Shown here one piece after another: positions 1 through 6,053 of a DNA stretch of 6,239 bases. The stretch lies in the NCBI GenBank assembly GCA_017537515.1, contig JAFYKO010000155.1:1-6239 (forward strand), in the 5' to 3' direction. Each line of letters opens with the position of its first letter. Position 1 is the stretch's first letter. A model generated the notes under the pieces. That model was given only the letters and a program-made list of their open reading frames with translations. It made no database searches and was not told where the DNA came from. A program made the position numbers and the translations under genes. This stretch comes from Clostridia bacterium. GTDB lineage: Bacteria > Bacillota > Clostridia > Christensenellales > UBA1242.

Positions 1-516
1 ATAAAGGTTTGATTGCATCGCAAATGTTTTGTATTCATAATATGCACTGCCATCTTCTTGTTGGAAGTAGATAGTTGCTGGTTGGTAAGTTTTTGTATCA
101 TTTAATTGATAAATAACATTCGTAACTTTTCTTGGTTGCTCTTTTCCGTCAATAACAAGCTTTTGGGCGTTGTATGTCAATACTATTTGAACTTCGGCAT
201 TTGGTATTGAAGCGGTTGAAGGTAAAACCCCGTTGTCGGTAACGTTTGTACCACCGCTACTTTGCCCTGCAAAAATTGCAGAAAGCAAACTGCGTGTCAA
301 TGACTCTTCGAATTTGTTCATAAGATTGTTGTAAATCTTCTTGTCGTTTTCCTTCAAAACAGTTGCGTTTAGAGTGCTTGATTGTTGCACTATGATTGAA
401 TTTGGGTTTTTTAGTTTTGGTGCATAATTTACTGGTATGAGATAAAGCACCACAACAACAACTGCAAGCAGTGCGATAACCCCAAGTGCGATAATTGAAC
501 CTAATTTTTTAGACAT
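1..516 (-). CDS. Membrane-anchored protein of unknown family, 3' end beyond window
   Basis: This frame is open from an ATG at 516 to the left edge, giving the first 172 residues. I do not recognise the family. The N terminus (MSKKLGS) is followed by one strongly hydrophobic segment at about residues 6-28, with a run of five valines, then a soluble region. This predicts a single-pass protein with a short cytoplasmic start and an extracytoplasmic body. Residues 50-82 look helical and charged, 84-105 form a Gly/Ser/Thr/Asn-rich linker, and 107-170 alternate like beta strands with many Tyr, Gln and Thr. There is no lipobox Cys near the hydrophobic segment. The start codon overlaps the ftsH stop (TAATG) and is served by an AAAAGGAG site inside the last ftsH codons, so start and frame are well supported. 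The position suggests co-production with FtsH. A role as FtsH partner or substrate is inference only. Confidence 0.85.
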   Translation of the reverse strand, partial: MSKKLGSIIALGVIALLAVVVVVLYLIPVNYAPKLKNPNSIIVQQSSTLNATVLKENDKKIYNNLMNKFEESLTRSLLSAIFAGQSSGGTNVTDNGVLPSTASIPNAEVQIVLTYNAQKLVIDGKEQPRKVTNVIYQLNDTKTYQPATIYFQQEDGSAYYEYKTFAMQSNLY

Positions 517-534
517 TACTCTTTATCTCCTTTT
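514..534 (-). promoter_or_regulatory. Stop-start overlap with internal ribosome binding site
   Basis: On the minus strand the ftsH stop TAA and the next ATG share one base (TAATG). A strong Shine-Dalgarno sequence, AAAAGGAG, lies at 534-527 within the codons for the last ftsH residues (Lys-Gly-Asp-Lys-Glu), with a 10-nt spacer. This layout is typical of translational coupling by terminating ribosomes, and it fixes the start of the downstream gene. Confidence 0.8.
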
Positions 535-2732
535 GTTTCTTTTTCTGTTTTTGTGTCTTCGGTTTTTTCTTCAGTTGGTTTTTCGGCATCTTCCCCGTCG
601 GAGGTTTGAGCGTCCGTCTCAGGTTTTTCCTCTGCTGGCAACTTACCTTCCTCTCTCAACTTCTTTTCCTCTTGATACTTCGCAATTTGTGCGTCGATAT
701 CTTTTTCGAGATTATCTCGAAGAGTTTTGAGTTCGTTTAACTCTTTTTCGTTTATAATTCCGTGTTTCATAAACACTTCACTGGTTCTGAGTTTAACATC
801 AATTTCCTTGAGTTTTCTCTCTTTTTCGGCTGTAAGCCTTTCAAGTTCGAGTTCTTGGAATAAAATCTTTTCTCTTTCGTCCATAATTGCGACGATTTCT
901 TCTACCTTCTTACCTTCCAAAATCATATTAACTTCTTCGGTGTAGATTGTGTTTTTGGCGAGAAGGAGTTTTGCGATTTCGTCAAGGGCTTCTCTGTTTT
1001 CGAGTATAATCTTCTTCGCTCTTGAATAGTTGAAGTCCATAATTGCCCTAACTTCGTCGTCGATTTCTCCGGCGATTTTTTCGCTTACACGATTCTTTTG
1101 TTCATAGTCTCTATGTGCAAAAACTGAGTCTTGGCTGTCTCCGAAGCTAATAAACCCGAACTTCTTACTCATACCCCATTCTGTAACCATTTTCCTTGCA
1201 ATATCTGAAGCTCGCATAATGTCGTTTGAGGCACCTACGCCAACATATTGGAATACAATCTCCTCTGCGATACGTCCGCCCATAAATTCTGCGATAAGGT
1301 CGTTGAGTTGATTGTAAGTCATATGGTTTGTGTCGTCGGTTGGGCGACTCATAGTGTAGCCCGCTGCTCCGCCACGTTGGATAATCGACACTTCTTGCAC
1401 GTCGTCGGAGTATTTAAGTTTTTTCTTTAATATAGTATGTCCGGCCTCGTGGTAAGCAGTGATTTGTCTATCTTTTTCAGTAACCACTGCACTCTTTTTC
1501 TGTGGCCCCATAATAACCTTGTTTATACCTTCGGTTATGTCGACCATTAAAATTCTGCTTCTGCCCTCTCTTGCTGCAAGAATAGCCGCTTCGTTGAGCA
1601 TATTTTCGATGTCTGCACCGGTAAACCCGCCAGTAATTCTCGCAAGGTTTCTAAAATCAATATTTTTGTCAAGTGGTTTGTTTTTAGCGTGAATACGTAT
1701 AATTCCCTCACGTCCTTTCACGTCTGGGCGATTAACATAAACTTGTCTGTCAAATCTGCCTGGACGAAGTAATGCTGGGTCGAGTACGTCTGAACGGTTT
1801 GTGGCTGCAAGAACTATAATACCTTGGTTTGCCTCGAATCCGTCAAGTTCCACCAAGAGTTGGTTAAGCGTTTGTTCTCTTTCGTCATTTCCGCCACCAA
1901 GCCCCGCACCCCGTTGACGCCCAACAGCGTCTATTTCGTCAATGAATATGATACATGGACTTGAATGCTTTGCTTGTTCAAACAAGTCTCTCACTCTTGA
2001 CGCACCTACGCCGACAAACATTTCCACGAAGTCCGAACCGCTTATTGACAAGAACTGAACACCGCTTTCGCCGGCAACTGCACGAGCGAGGAGGGTTTTA
2101 CCCGTTCCCGGAGGCCCAACCAAAAGCACGCCTTTAGGGATTCTCGCCCCAAGTTCCGTAAACTTCGCTGGGTTTTTCAAGAACTCAACAATTTCTCTGA
2201 GTTCCTCTTTTTCCTCGTCGGCCCCCGCAATGTCTTCAAACTTGACTTTTATATTTGTTGCAACTCTTGCCCTAGACCTTCCAAATCCCATAGTTCCGTT
2301 GTTTTTCGAACTGAACATTCTGAAAAGAAGGAATATAAACACCAGTGAAAGCACAATCATAATGATTGGGAAGATTGTGTCCCAAATAGACTCGGCCGGA
2401 GCTTGATAGCCCGCATAAATGTCTTTTTGGTTTTCAAACCAGTCGTCGTACGCTTGTGAGTCATAAGCCATATAAACGTCATACTTCTTTGGGAAGTCCT
2501 TAGATTCAATAACAGAGCCAGCAGATTCTACGAGTTTGAATACAATCTTGTCTTTGCCGACAACATACCAACCTTCAATCTTGTCTTCTTGAAAATAAGC
2601 ACTCGCCTCTTGATAAGTAATTTTCTTTTTGTTTGAATCTGTATCAATAAAAGCAAACAATATTAAAATCAGTGCGAAACCGAATAATAGATAATAAAAT
2701 ATCTTAGATGATTTCTTTTTATTAGAATTCAC
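516..2732 (-). CDS. ftsH: ATP-dependent zinc metalloprotease FtsH
   Basis: Membrane-bound AAA+ protease that unfolds and degrades membrane and short-lived cytosolic proteins as a hexamer. The start chosen is GTG at 2732, preceded by GGAGG at 2741-2737; an in-frame TTG at 2777 has no ribosome site. That gives 738 residues. Domains: transmembrane helix 11-29; extracytoplasmic domain 30-118; second helix 119-140; AAA+ module with Walker A GPPGTGKT at 206-213, pore motif FVGVGA at 239-244, Walker B ending in Asp265-Glu266, and the second region of homology with arginine fingers at about Arg326 and Arg329. The protease domain has HEAGH at 428-432 (His428, Glu429, His432) and a probable third zinc ligand, Asp504. 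All catalytic residues are present. Family members usually have about 610-650 residues; this one continues for about 100 beyond the protease core as a charged coiled coil, a SHOCT-like stretch and an acidic/Lys-rich tail. It lies between cvpA and an overlapping membrane-protein gene. Confidence 0.98.
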   Translation of the reverse strand: MNSNKKKSSKIFYYLLFGFALILILFAFIDTDSNKKKITYQEASAYFQEDKIEGWYVVGKDKIVFKLVESAGSVIESKDFPKKYDVYMAYDSQAYDDWFENQKDIYAGYQAPAESIWDTIFPIIMIVLSLVFIFLLFRMFSSKNNGTMGFGRSRARVATNIKVKFEDIAGADEEKEELREIVEFLKNPAKFTELGARIPKGVLLVGPPGTGKTLLARAVAGESGVQFLSISGSDFVEMFVGVGASRVRDLFEQAKHSSPCIIFIDEIDAVGRQRGAGLGGGNDEREQTLNQLLVELDGFEANQGIIVLAATNRSDVLDPALLRPGRFDRQVYVNRPDVKGREGIIRIHAKNKPLDKNIDFRNLARITGGFTGADIENMLNEAAILAAREGRSRILMVDITEGINKVIMGPQKKSAVVTEKDRQITAYHEAGHTILKKKLKYSDDVQEVSIIQRGGAAGYTMSRPTDDTNHMTYNQLNDLIAEFMGGRIAEEIVFQYVGVGASNDIMRASDIARKMVTEWGMSKKFGFISFGDSQDSVFAHRDYEQKNRVSEKIAGEIDDEVRAIMDFNYSRAKKIILENREALDEIAKLLLAKNTIYTEEVNMILEGKKVEEIVAIMDEREKILFQELELERLTAEKERKLKEIDVKLRTSEVFMKHGIINEKELNELKTLRDNLEKDIDAQIAKYQEEKKLREEGKLPAEEKPETDAQTSDGEDAEKPTEEKTEDTKTEKETKGDKE

Positions 2733-2741
2733 TTTTCCTCC
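2730..2741 (-). promoter_or_regulatory. Ribosome binding site fixing the ftsH GTG start
   Basis: Minus-strand sequence reads GGAGG-AAAA-GTG, so the Shine-Dalgarno core at 2741-2737 is four bases from GTG at 2732-2730. The resulting N terminus (Met-Asn-Ser-Asn-Lys) leads directly into the first membrane helix, as in other FtsH proteins. The upstream TTG extension would also lie within the predicted promoter and untranslated leader. Confidence 0.8.
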
Positions 2742-2766
2742 AAGTTTAAAATAAAATGATAGATAT

Positions 2767-2795
2767 ATATTACACAAATAAAATCAAAAAATCAA
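2767..2795 (-). promoter_or_regulatory. Predicted sigma-A-type promoter for ftsH
   Basis: On the minus strand, TTGATT (2795-2790) and TAATAT (2772-2767) are separated by exactly 17 bases. Transcription would start near 2760, leaving a leader of about 28 nt before the GTG. It sits in the 109-bp AT-rich gap after cvpA, in which I see no convincing terminator. ftsH may therefore be transcribed both from here and by read-through from cvpA. In AT-rich DNA such matches can arise by chance. Confidence 0.6.
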
Positions 2796-2841
2796 CTTAA
2801 TTTGCGAAATGCTTAAAAAATTTTAAAATAAGACAAAATTT

Positions 2842-3417
2842 TTAACTGCCTTCAGGGTCAGCAGGTGGTTCGTCGGCTGGTTTTTCGTCAGGATTTAGGT
2901 ATTCACCGATAGAATCTCCAACAAAATCATAAACATAACCTATCACATATGTTTCATTAAACACTCCATCCGCCCACGTCTTGACGCTTGGGATTAGTGA
3001 TGCAATATTTAGCACAATCAATGCAATAAGAACAAAAGCCGCACCCTTGAGTAGGCCTAAGAAAAAGCCCAAAAACGAATTAATTCCGCCCAAAACCTTG
3101 CCTTTGAAAAGCTTGCCAATTGTGTGGTTAATAATAAACACCAAAATACGAATCAATATGTAGGTTACAATAATTGCAGCGATTGTTCCGACAATTCCGC
3201 CCACTGATTCGCCAAGCGTGTTGACAAGCCACGTTTTGACACCAAACAACTTTTCAAACAACAGCATAATTTCGTCGTTGAAAAAATACGCCAAAATGAA
3301 AGTACCAACAAACCCAAGAAGGGATAAAAGGGTTGCGAAAAAACCTTTTTTCAAACCAATTATTGCACTTAAAATAATAATTCCAAGTGCAATCAGGTCA
3401 ACATAAAAATACTCCAT
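2842..3417 (-). CDS. cvpA: CvpA family membrane protein
   Basis: A 191-residue integral membrane protein of the CvpA family (Pfam PF02674), named for the E. coli protein required for colicin V production; its biochemical function is poorly defined. The family signature is at the N terminus: an Asp in the first segment (VDLIA), then a hydrophobic helix ending in IIGLKKGFF at 19-27. Four membrane segments are visible at about 6-22, 28-46, 72-97 and 110-140, with the later Gly-rich GGINSFLGFFLGLLKG stretch (110-125) also typical. The C terminus from about 175 is a short acidic, Pro-rich tail (DEKPADEPPADPEGS). ATG at 3417 has AAGGA at 3430-3426 with an 8-nt spacer. Length is typical of the family. 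It is followed by ftsH on the same strand, suggesting a membrane-related transcription unit. The symbol is by family membership, not proven orthology. Confidence 0.88.
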   Translation of the reverse strand: MEYFYVDLIALGIIILSAIIGLKKGFFATLLSLLGFVGTFILAYFFNDEIMLLFEKLFGVKTWLVNTLGESVGGIVGTIAAIIVTYILIRILVFIINHTIGKLFKGKVLGGINSFLGFFLGLLKGAAFVLIALIVLNIASLIPSVKTWADGVFNETYVIGYVYDFVGDSIGEYLNPDEKPADEPPADPEGS

Positions 3418-3482
3418 AATCTTCTTCCTTTTATGTAAAATTTATTAAGAAATATTTCTGTTTATTTTTAAAAAATACAATA

Positions 3483-3510
3483 ATAATAGCATTTTTTGAC
3501 GTTTGTGCAA
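3483..3510 (-). promoter_or_regulatory. Candidate extended -10 promoter proximal to cvpA
   Basis: Minus-strand TGC-TATTAT (3491-3483) fits an extended -10 element, with a partial -35 match, TTGCAC (3510-3505), 16 bases upstream. The leader to the cvpA ATG would be about 58 nt. The surrounding DNA is very AT-rich, so the match is only suggestive. Confidence 0.4.
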
Positions 3511-3558
3511 TATTTTTTAAATTTTAAAGCAATAATTTTTTGCAAATTTTTCACACCC

Positions 3559-3577
3559 GCAAAATTCACCATTTTGC
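3559..3577. other. AT-rich inverted repeat in the cvpA leader
   Basis: GCAAAAT (3559-3565) and ATTTTGC (3571-3577) are perfect inverted repeats around a 5-base loop. On the plus strand a T-rich stretch follows (3578-3595), resembling a weak terminator, but no plus-strand gene precedes it. On the minus strand it would be a hairpin in a cvpA leader RNA if transcription starts at the distal promoter. Its role is unknown. Confidence 0.35.
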
Positions 3578-3636
3578 TTCATTTTTTCTTTTTGCAACGC
3601 CTCACAGAAATACCGCTTAAATATATCAACACATAT

Positions 3637-3645
3637 ACTATAACA
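3637..3645 (-). promoter_or_regulatory. Candidate distal extended -10 promoter for the cvpA-ftsH unit
   Basis: Minus-strand TGT-TATAGT (3645-3637) is a good extended -10 element (five of six bases of TATAAT plus the TG dinucleotide). The -35 region at 17-base spacing (TTTCCT) is poor. Transcription from here would give a leader of about 210 nt before cvpA, long enough for RNA-level control, but I see no recognisable riboswitch in it. Confidence 0.4.
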
Positions 3646-3690
3646 CATTTTTGACAAAAAGGAAACTAATTTGACAAAATATAGTACAAG

Positions 3691-3925
3691 CCCCAACGGT
3701 GGCGGATGCCTGAGGCATCTTGCATAGGACGGTCGTTAAACTATAGTGGTTATAAGGTTATCTTACGCACGAAAGCGAGTTTTACTGACCGGCAAATGGT
3801 GGCGGGTGGCAGTGCCACCATTCCAGTGAGCTGACGCTTCTTAATTGCTGACTGCAAATCCCAACCAGTGGCGGGCGGGTTCGCCCTGCGACTCCGTCGC
3901 CCGCTTCACCCACTCCGCCACTTAA
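3691..3925. repeat. GC-rich modular palindromic element, non-coding
   Basis: About 56% G+C by count over 3691-3930, inside flanks that are far more AT-rich (17% over 3481-3540). It contains three TGGCGG cores (from 3700, 3800 and 3869), each followed by a hairpin: GATGCC/GGCATC (3705-3719); nested GGTGGC/GCCACC (3805-3819) or the longer AATGGTGGC/GCCACCATT (3795-3803 with 3814-3822); and GGGCG/CGCCC (3873-3886) next to GCGAC/GTCGC (3888-3900). The ends carry an 8-bp inverted repeat, GTGGCGGA (3699-3706) and TCCGCCAC (3914-3921); AGTGGCGG (3867) can alternatively pair with CCGCCACT (3915-3922). No convincing gene lies inside. The architecture resembles a repetitive extragenic palindrome cluster or a MITE-like non-autonomous element. 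Its copy number cannot be judged from one window. Confidence 0.6.
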
Positions 3926-3961
3926 ACAACAAAACAACCACACCAAAAAGATGTGGTTGTT
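3924..3961 (-). terminator. Intrinsic terminator of the surface-protein gene
   Basis: Six bases... after the stop codon the minus strand forms a perfect 10-bp stem, AACAACCACA (3961-3952) with TGTGGTTGTT (3942-3933), around a 9-nt loop, followed by the T-rich tail TTGTTGTTT (3932-3924). The position directly after the 3967 stop makes it the terminator of that gene and separates it from the cvpA-ftsH unit. The tail abuts the GC-rich element. Confidence 0.85.
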
Positions 3962-3966
3962 GTATG

Positions 3967-5877
3967 TTACGAAACTTGAACCCAAGTGGCAGGGCAATTA
4001 GATAACCAATTAGTAGCATCAGCACTCCCAGCAAAAGCAGTCGAACTTGCATATTTGGTTTTAATGGTTGTCAAACCACTGCAACCATAAAACATATAAT
4101 TCATATTTGTTACATTTGAGGTGTTAAAATTGCTGAGGTCTAAACTTGTCAAACTACTGCCCTCAGAAAACATCTGAGTCATATTTGTTACATTTGAGGT
4201 GTTAAAATTGCTGAGGTCTAGGCTTGTCAATTTAGGGCAATATGAGAACATAAAACTCATATCTGTTACTTTTTTGGTGTTGAAATTGCCTAGGTTTAAG
4301 GTTTGCAAAACACTGCAAGCAAAAAACATAGAACCCATATCTGTTACATTTGAGGTGTCAAAATTGCTAACATTAAGACTTGTCAAACTAGTGCAATTAG
4401 AAAACATATCACTCATATCTGTGGCAGCACTTCCAAAATTTCTTGGAAATGTAATACTTGTCAACTTACTGCAAATATATAACATCTTATTCATATTTGT
4501 TACATTTGAGGTGTTAAAACTGCGGAGGTCTAATTCTGTCAAACTAGTGCAATAATTAAACATCTTATTCATATCTGTTACATTTGAAGTGTTAAAATTA
4601 TCAAAAGTTATAGAAGTTACGCCTCTAAACTGAACAAACATAGAAGACGCATCTGCATTAGCATAAATATTTCCGTCTGAAAGGATATAGCAGTTTGCAT
4701 TGCTGTTTGTTAAAAACATTCTAATATAGCCATCAGCATTCCCGTCTTCGTCTCCATCAATATCAACGGCTATTCCTCCAGTCCAAGTACCAACAGTGCT
4801 TGCATAAGTAGAGTATTTACCAAATATGATTGATTTTACTGTACTGTCCGAAGTAGATGTGTTTGCTGTTTGTTTTATTTTAGCATTCAAATTTTGCCCT
4901 TTCATAAGAGTATAATTCCCAAGTGTCCAATTTGCTGTATAGGCTTTATTCCCCGTTGAGCCTTGTGGGATTGTTACTGAAGTTTCAGGTGTTGAGCCAT
5001 TTGACCCAGTCCAACCAGTAAATTCATAAAACAATCTTGTCGGTGCTTGGAGAGTTATTGTATCTTCCACTGTATAAGTGGCAGGGTTTGAAGCGTGATT
5101 TGTTCCACCAGCCAAATTATATGTGATTGTGTAAGATTTTGCAGTTGCTGTCGCTGTTATAACAACATCCCCATTTACTACTCCTGCATTTATTGTCAAA
5201 GCACCAGTGCTTGGGGTGTAGGTGTATGAGTTGCTATCTATTGCAACTCCGACAACCGTTATCGAAACAGAAGATGGTATATTGTAAACTTCTTTAGGTT
5301 TAAGTGTTGTTGAATAACCGTCTCCGCTTCCAGCCTCTGATGTCGCATTTGACACGCTTGGGCCACTGAATGACACAGTATAGGTATTATATTCACTAAA
5401 CATAAGTTGCAAGGTTGAAACCTCACTGCCCGAGATTGTCATTGTGGCGGTGTTTAAACCAGTGCCACTTGCTTTCATTGTAACGTATGTTGGGTCTGCA
5501 CTTGCACTCGAACCAACTTCACTGACTTTAAGTCCGGTGTTTGTCATAAGGTTTGTGAATTTCAAAACAAAACTTGCACCAATATTTGGCTCGGCGTTTG
5601 CAAAACTTTCAGTGAATGAAAGCGTGTTTCCGGAAATCCTCAATCCGTCGCCGATTTGGGTGTTTGCGTCGTTTCGGAATATCGTCCTATAACCGCCATC
5701 AGCCTGCGGGTCTTCAATTTGAATCAAGACTTTAATGCTTGGCGTTGAAGAAAAACTGATATTCAACCGCATCGACTTTTGTACTGCGGTTATGCCCATA
5801 TAGGCACATAAGGCCAACAAAATTATTGATAATCCTACAATAATTAATTCATAAGCCGTTTTTCTTTTATTGGTCAT
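3967..5877 (-). CDS. Anchored BspA-like surface protein with DUF285 26-residue repeats
   Basis: A 636-residue predicted cell-surface protein, probably for adhesion or host/surface contact by analogy with BspA-type proteins. ATG at 5877 has AAAGGAG at 5894-5888 with a 10-nt spacer. A basic N terminus (MTNKRK) precedes a hydrophobic helix at about 11-31, read as an uncleaved anchor or signal; LALC is not a good lipobox. Residues 35-245 are Ser/Thr-rich and beta-like without a family I can name. Residues 249-317 match the Listeria-Bacteroides/InlB B-repeat type (Flg_new): YTITYNLAGGT start, FTGWTG centre, YTANW end. A region at 320-419 contains an acidic loop, DIDGDEDGNADG, at 371-382. Seven 26-residue repeats (420-601) of the DUF285/'bacterial surface protein 26-residue repeat' type follow, with a 35-residue cap. 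There is no LPXTG motif or C-terminal membrane helix. It is monocistronic here, with its own terminator. Confidence 0.88.
   Translation of the reverse strand: MTNKRKTAYELIIVGLSIILLALCAYMGITAVQKSMRLNISFSSTPSIKVLIQIEDPQADGGYRTIFRNDANTQIGDGLRISGNTLSFTESFANAEPNIGASFVLKFTNLMTNTGLKVSEVGSSASADPTYVTMKASGTGLNTATMTISGSEVSTLQLMFSEYNTYTVSFSGPSVSNATSEAGSGDGYSTTLKPKEVYNIPSSVSITVVGVAIDSNSYTYTPSTGALTINAGVVNGDVVITATATAKSYTITYNLAGGTNHASNPATYTVEDTITLQAPTRLFYEFTGWTGSNGSTPETSVTIPQGSTGNKAYTANWTLGNYTLMKGQNLNAKIKQTANTSTSDSTVKSIIFGKYSTYASTVGTWTGGIAVDIDGDEDGNADGYIRMFLTNSNANCYILSDGNIYANADASSMFVQFRGVTSITFDNFNTSNVTDMNKMFNYCTSLTELDLRSFNTSNVTNMNKMLYICSKLTSITFPRNFGSAATDMSDMFSNCTSLTSLNVSNFDTSNVTDMGSMFFACSVLQTLNLGNFNTKKVTDMSFMFSYCPKLTSLDLSNFNTSNVTNMTQMFSEGSSLTSLDLSNFNTSNVTNMNYMFYGCSGLTTIKTKYASSTAFAGSADATNWLSNCPATWVQVS
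4075..4620 (-). repeat. Seven in-frame 78-bp repeats (DUF285 array)
   Basis: Seven consecutive 26-codon units without any indel (7 x 78 = 546 bp) encode residues 420-601. The protein consensus is LTSLDLSNFNTSNVTNM, then xxMFxxCSx. Position 24 is Cys in six of seven units; unit 6 has Gly573. Unit 3 (472-497) is the most divergent. At DNA level 4101-4142 and 4179-4220 are identical over 42 bases, and 4491-4532 differs from them at two positions. This points to recent unit duplication or gene conversion. It is a coding tandem repeat, not a CRISPR array. Confidence 0.93.
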
Positions 5878-5958
5878 TTTTTGATTTCTCCTTTACTCTT
5901 TATGTTTTTAATATGTTGGATATGTAATTTAGGTATTTTGTGTTTTTAGTATATTTAA

Positions 5959-5967
5959 TTTATATCA
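5959..5967 (-). promoter_or_regulatory. Candidate extended -10 promoter of the surface-protein gene
   Basis: Minus-strand TGA-TATAAA (5967-5959) is an extended -10 match without a convincing -35 partner. Transcription would start near 5952, about 75 nt before the ATG. A second -10-like sequence, TATACT, lies at 5953-5948. The region is so AT-rich that neither is secure. Confidence 0.35.
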
Positions 5968-6053
5968 CTTTTATTTATCAAATTAAAACAATTTTTAAGA
6001 CTTTTTTGTTAAAAATAATAATTTTTTAAATACTTCAAATATTTACATAAACA

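Noticed and set aside
2733..2777. In-frame N-terminal extension of FtsH from a TTG at 2777
   Set aside because: It has no ribosome binding site and overlaps the predicted promoter. GTG at 2732 follows GGAGG and yields the normal FtsH N terminus.
3517..3582. 21-codon minus-strand ORF with three Cys in the cvpA leader
   Set aside because: There is no clear Shine-Dalgarno sequence at usable distance, and short ORFs of this size are expected by chance in such AT-rich DNA. It would merit a look only if conserved.
3651..3685. Plus-strand promoter from the TTGACA boxes
   Set aside because: The only -10-like sequence (TATAGT at 3680) is 23 bases from the first box and 3 from the second, so spacing is wrong, and no plus-strand gene follows.
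3782..3997. Minus-strand open frame of 71 codons across the GC-rich element and surface-gene terminator
   Set aside because: Its composition follows the palindromes (Pro/Gly/Cys/Trp-rich), it crosses the terminator, it overlaps the end of the surface-protein gene and has no family resemblance.
4199..4555. 118-codon plus-strand frame within the repeat array
   Set aside because: It is an antisense shadow of the 78-bp repeats: its own repetitive peptide simply mirrors the repeated DNA.
4075..4620. Regular repeats considered as a CRISPR array
   Set aside because: Units are contiguous, in frame and encode a known protein repeat; there are no variable spacers between constant repeats and no cas genes.
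5785..5850. Lipobox or type IV prepilin signal at the surface-protein N terminus
   Set aside because: The residue before Cys24 is Leu instead of Gly/Ala/Ser, and there is no Gly directly before the hydrophobic stretch followed by Phe and Glu at +5, so neither signal is supported.
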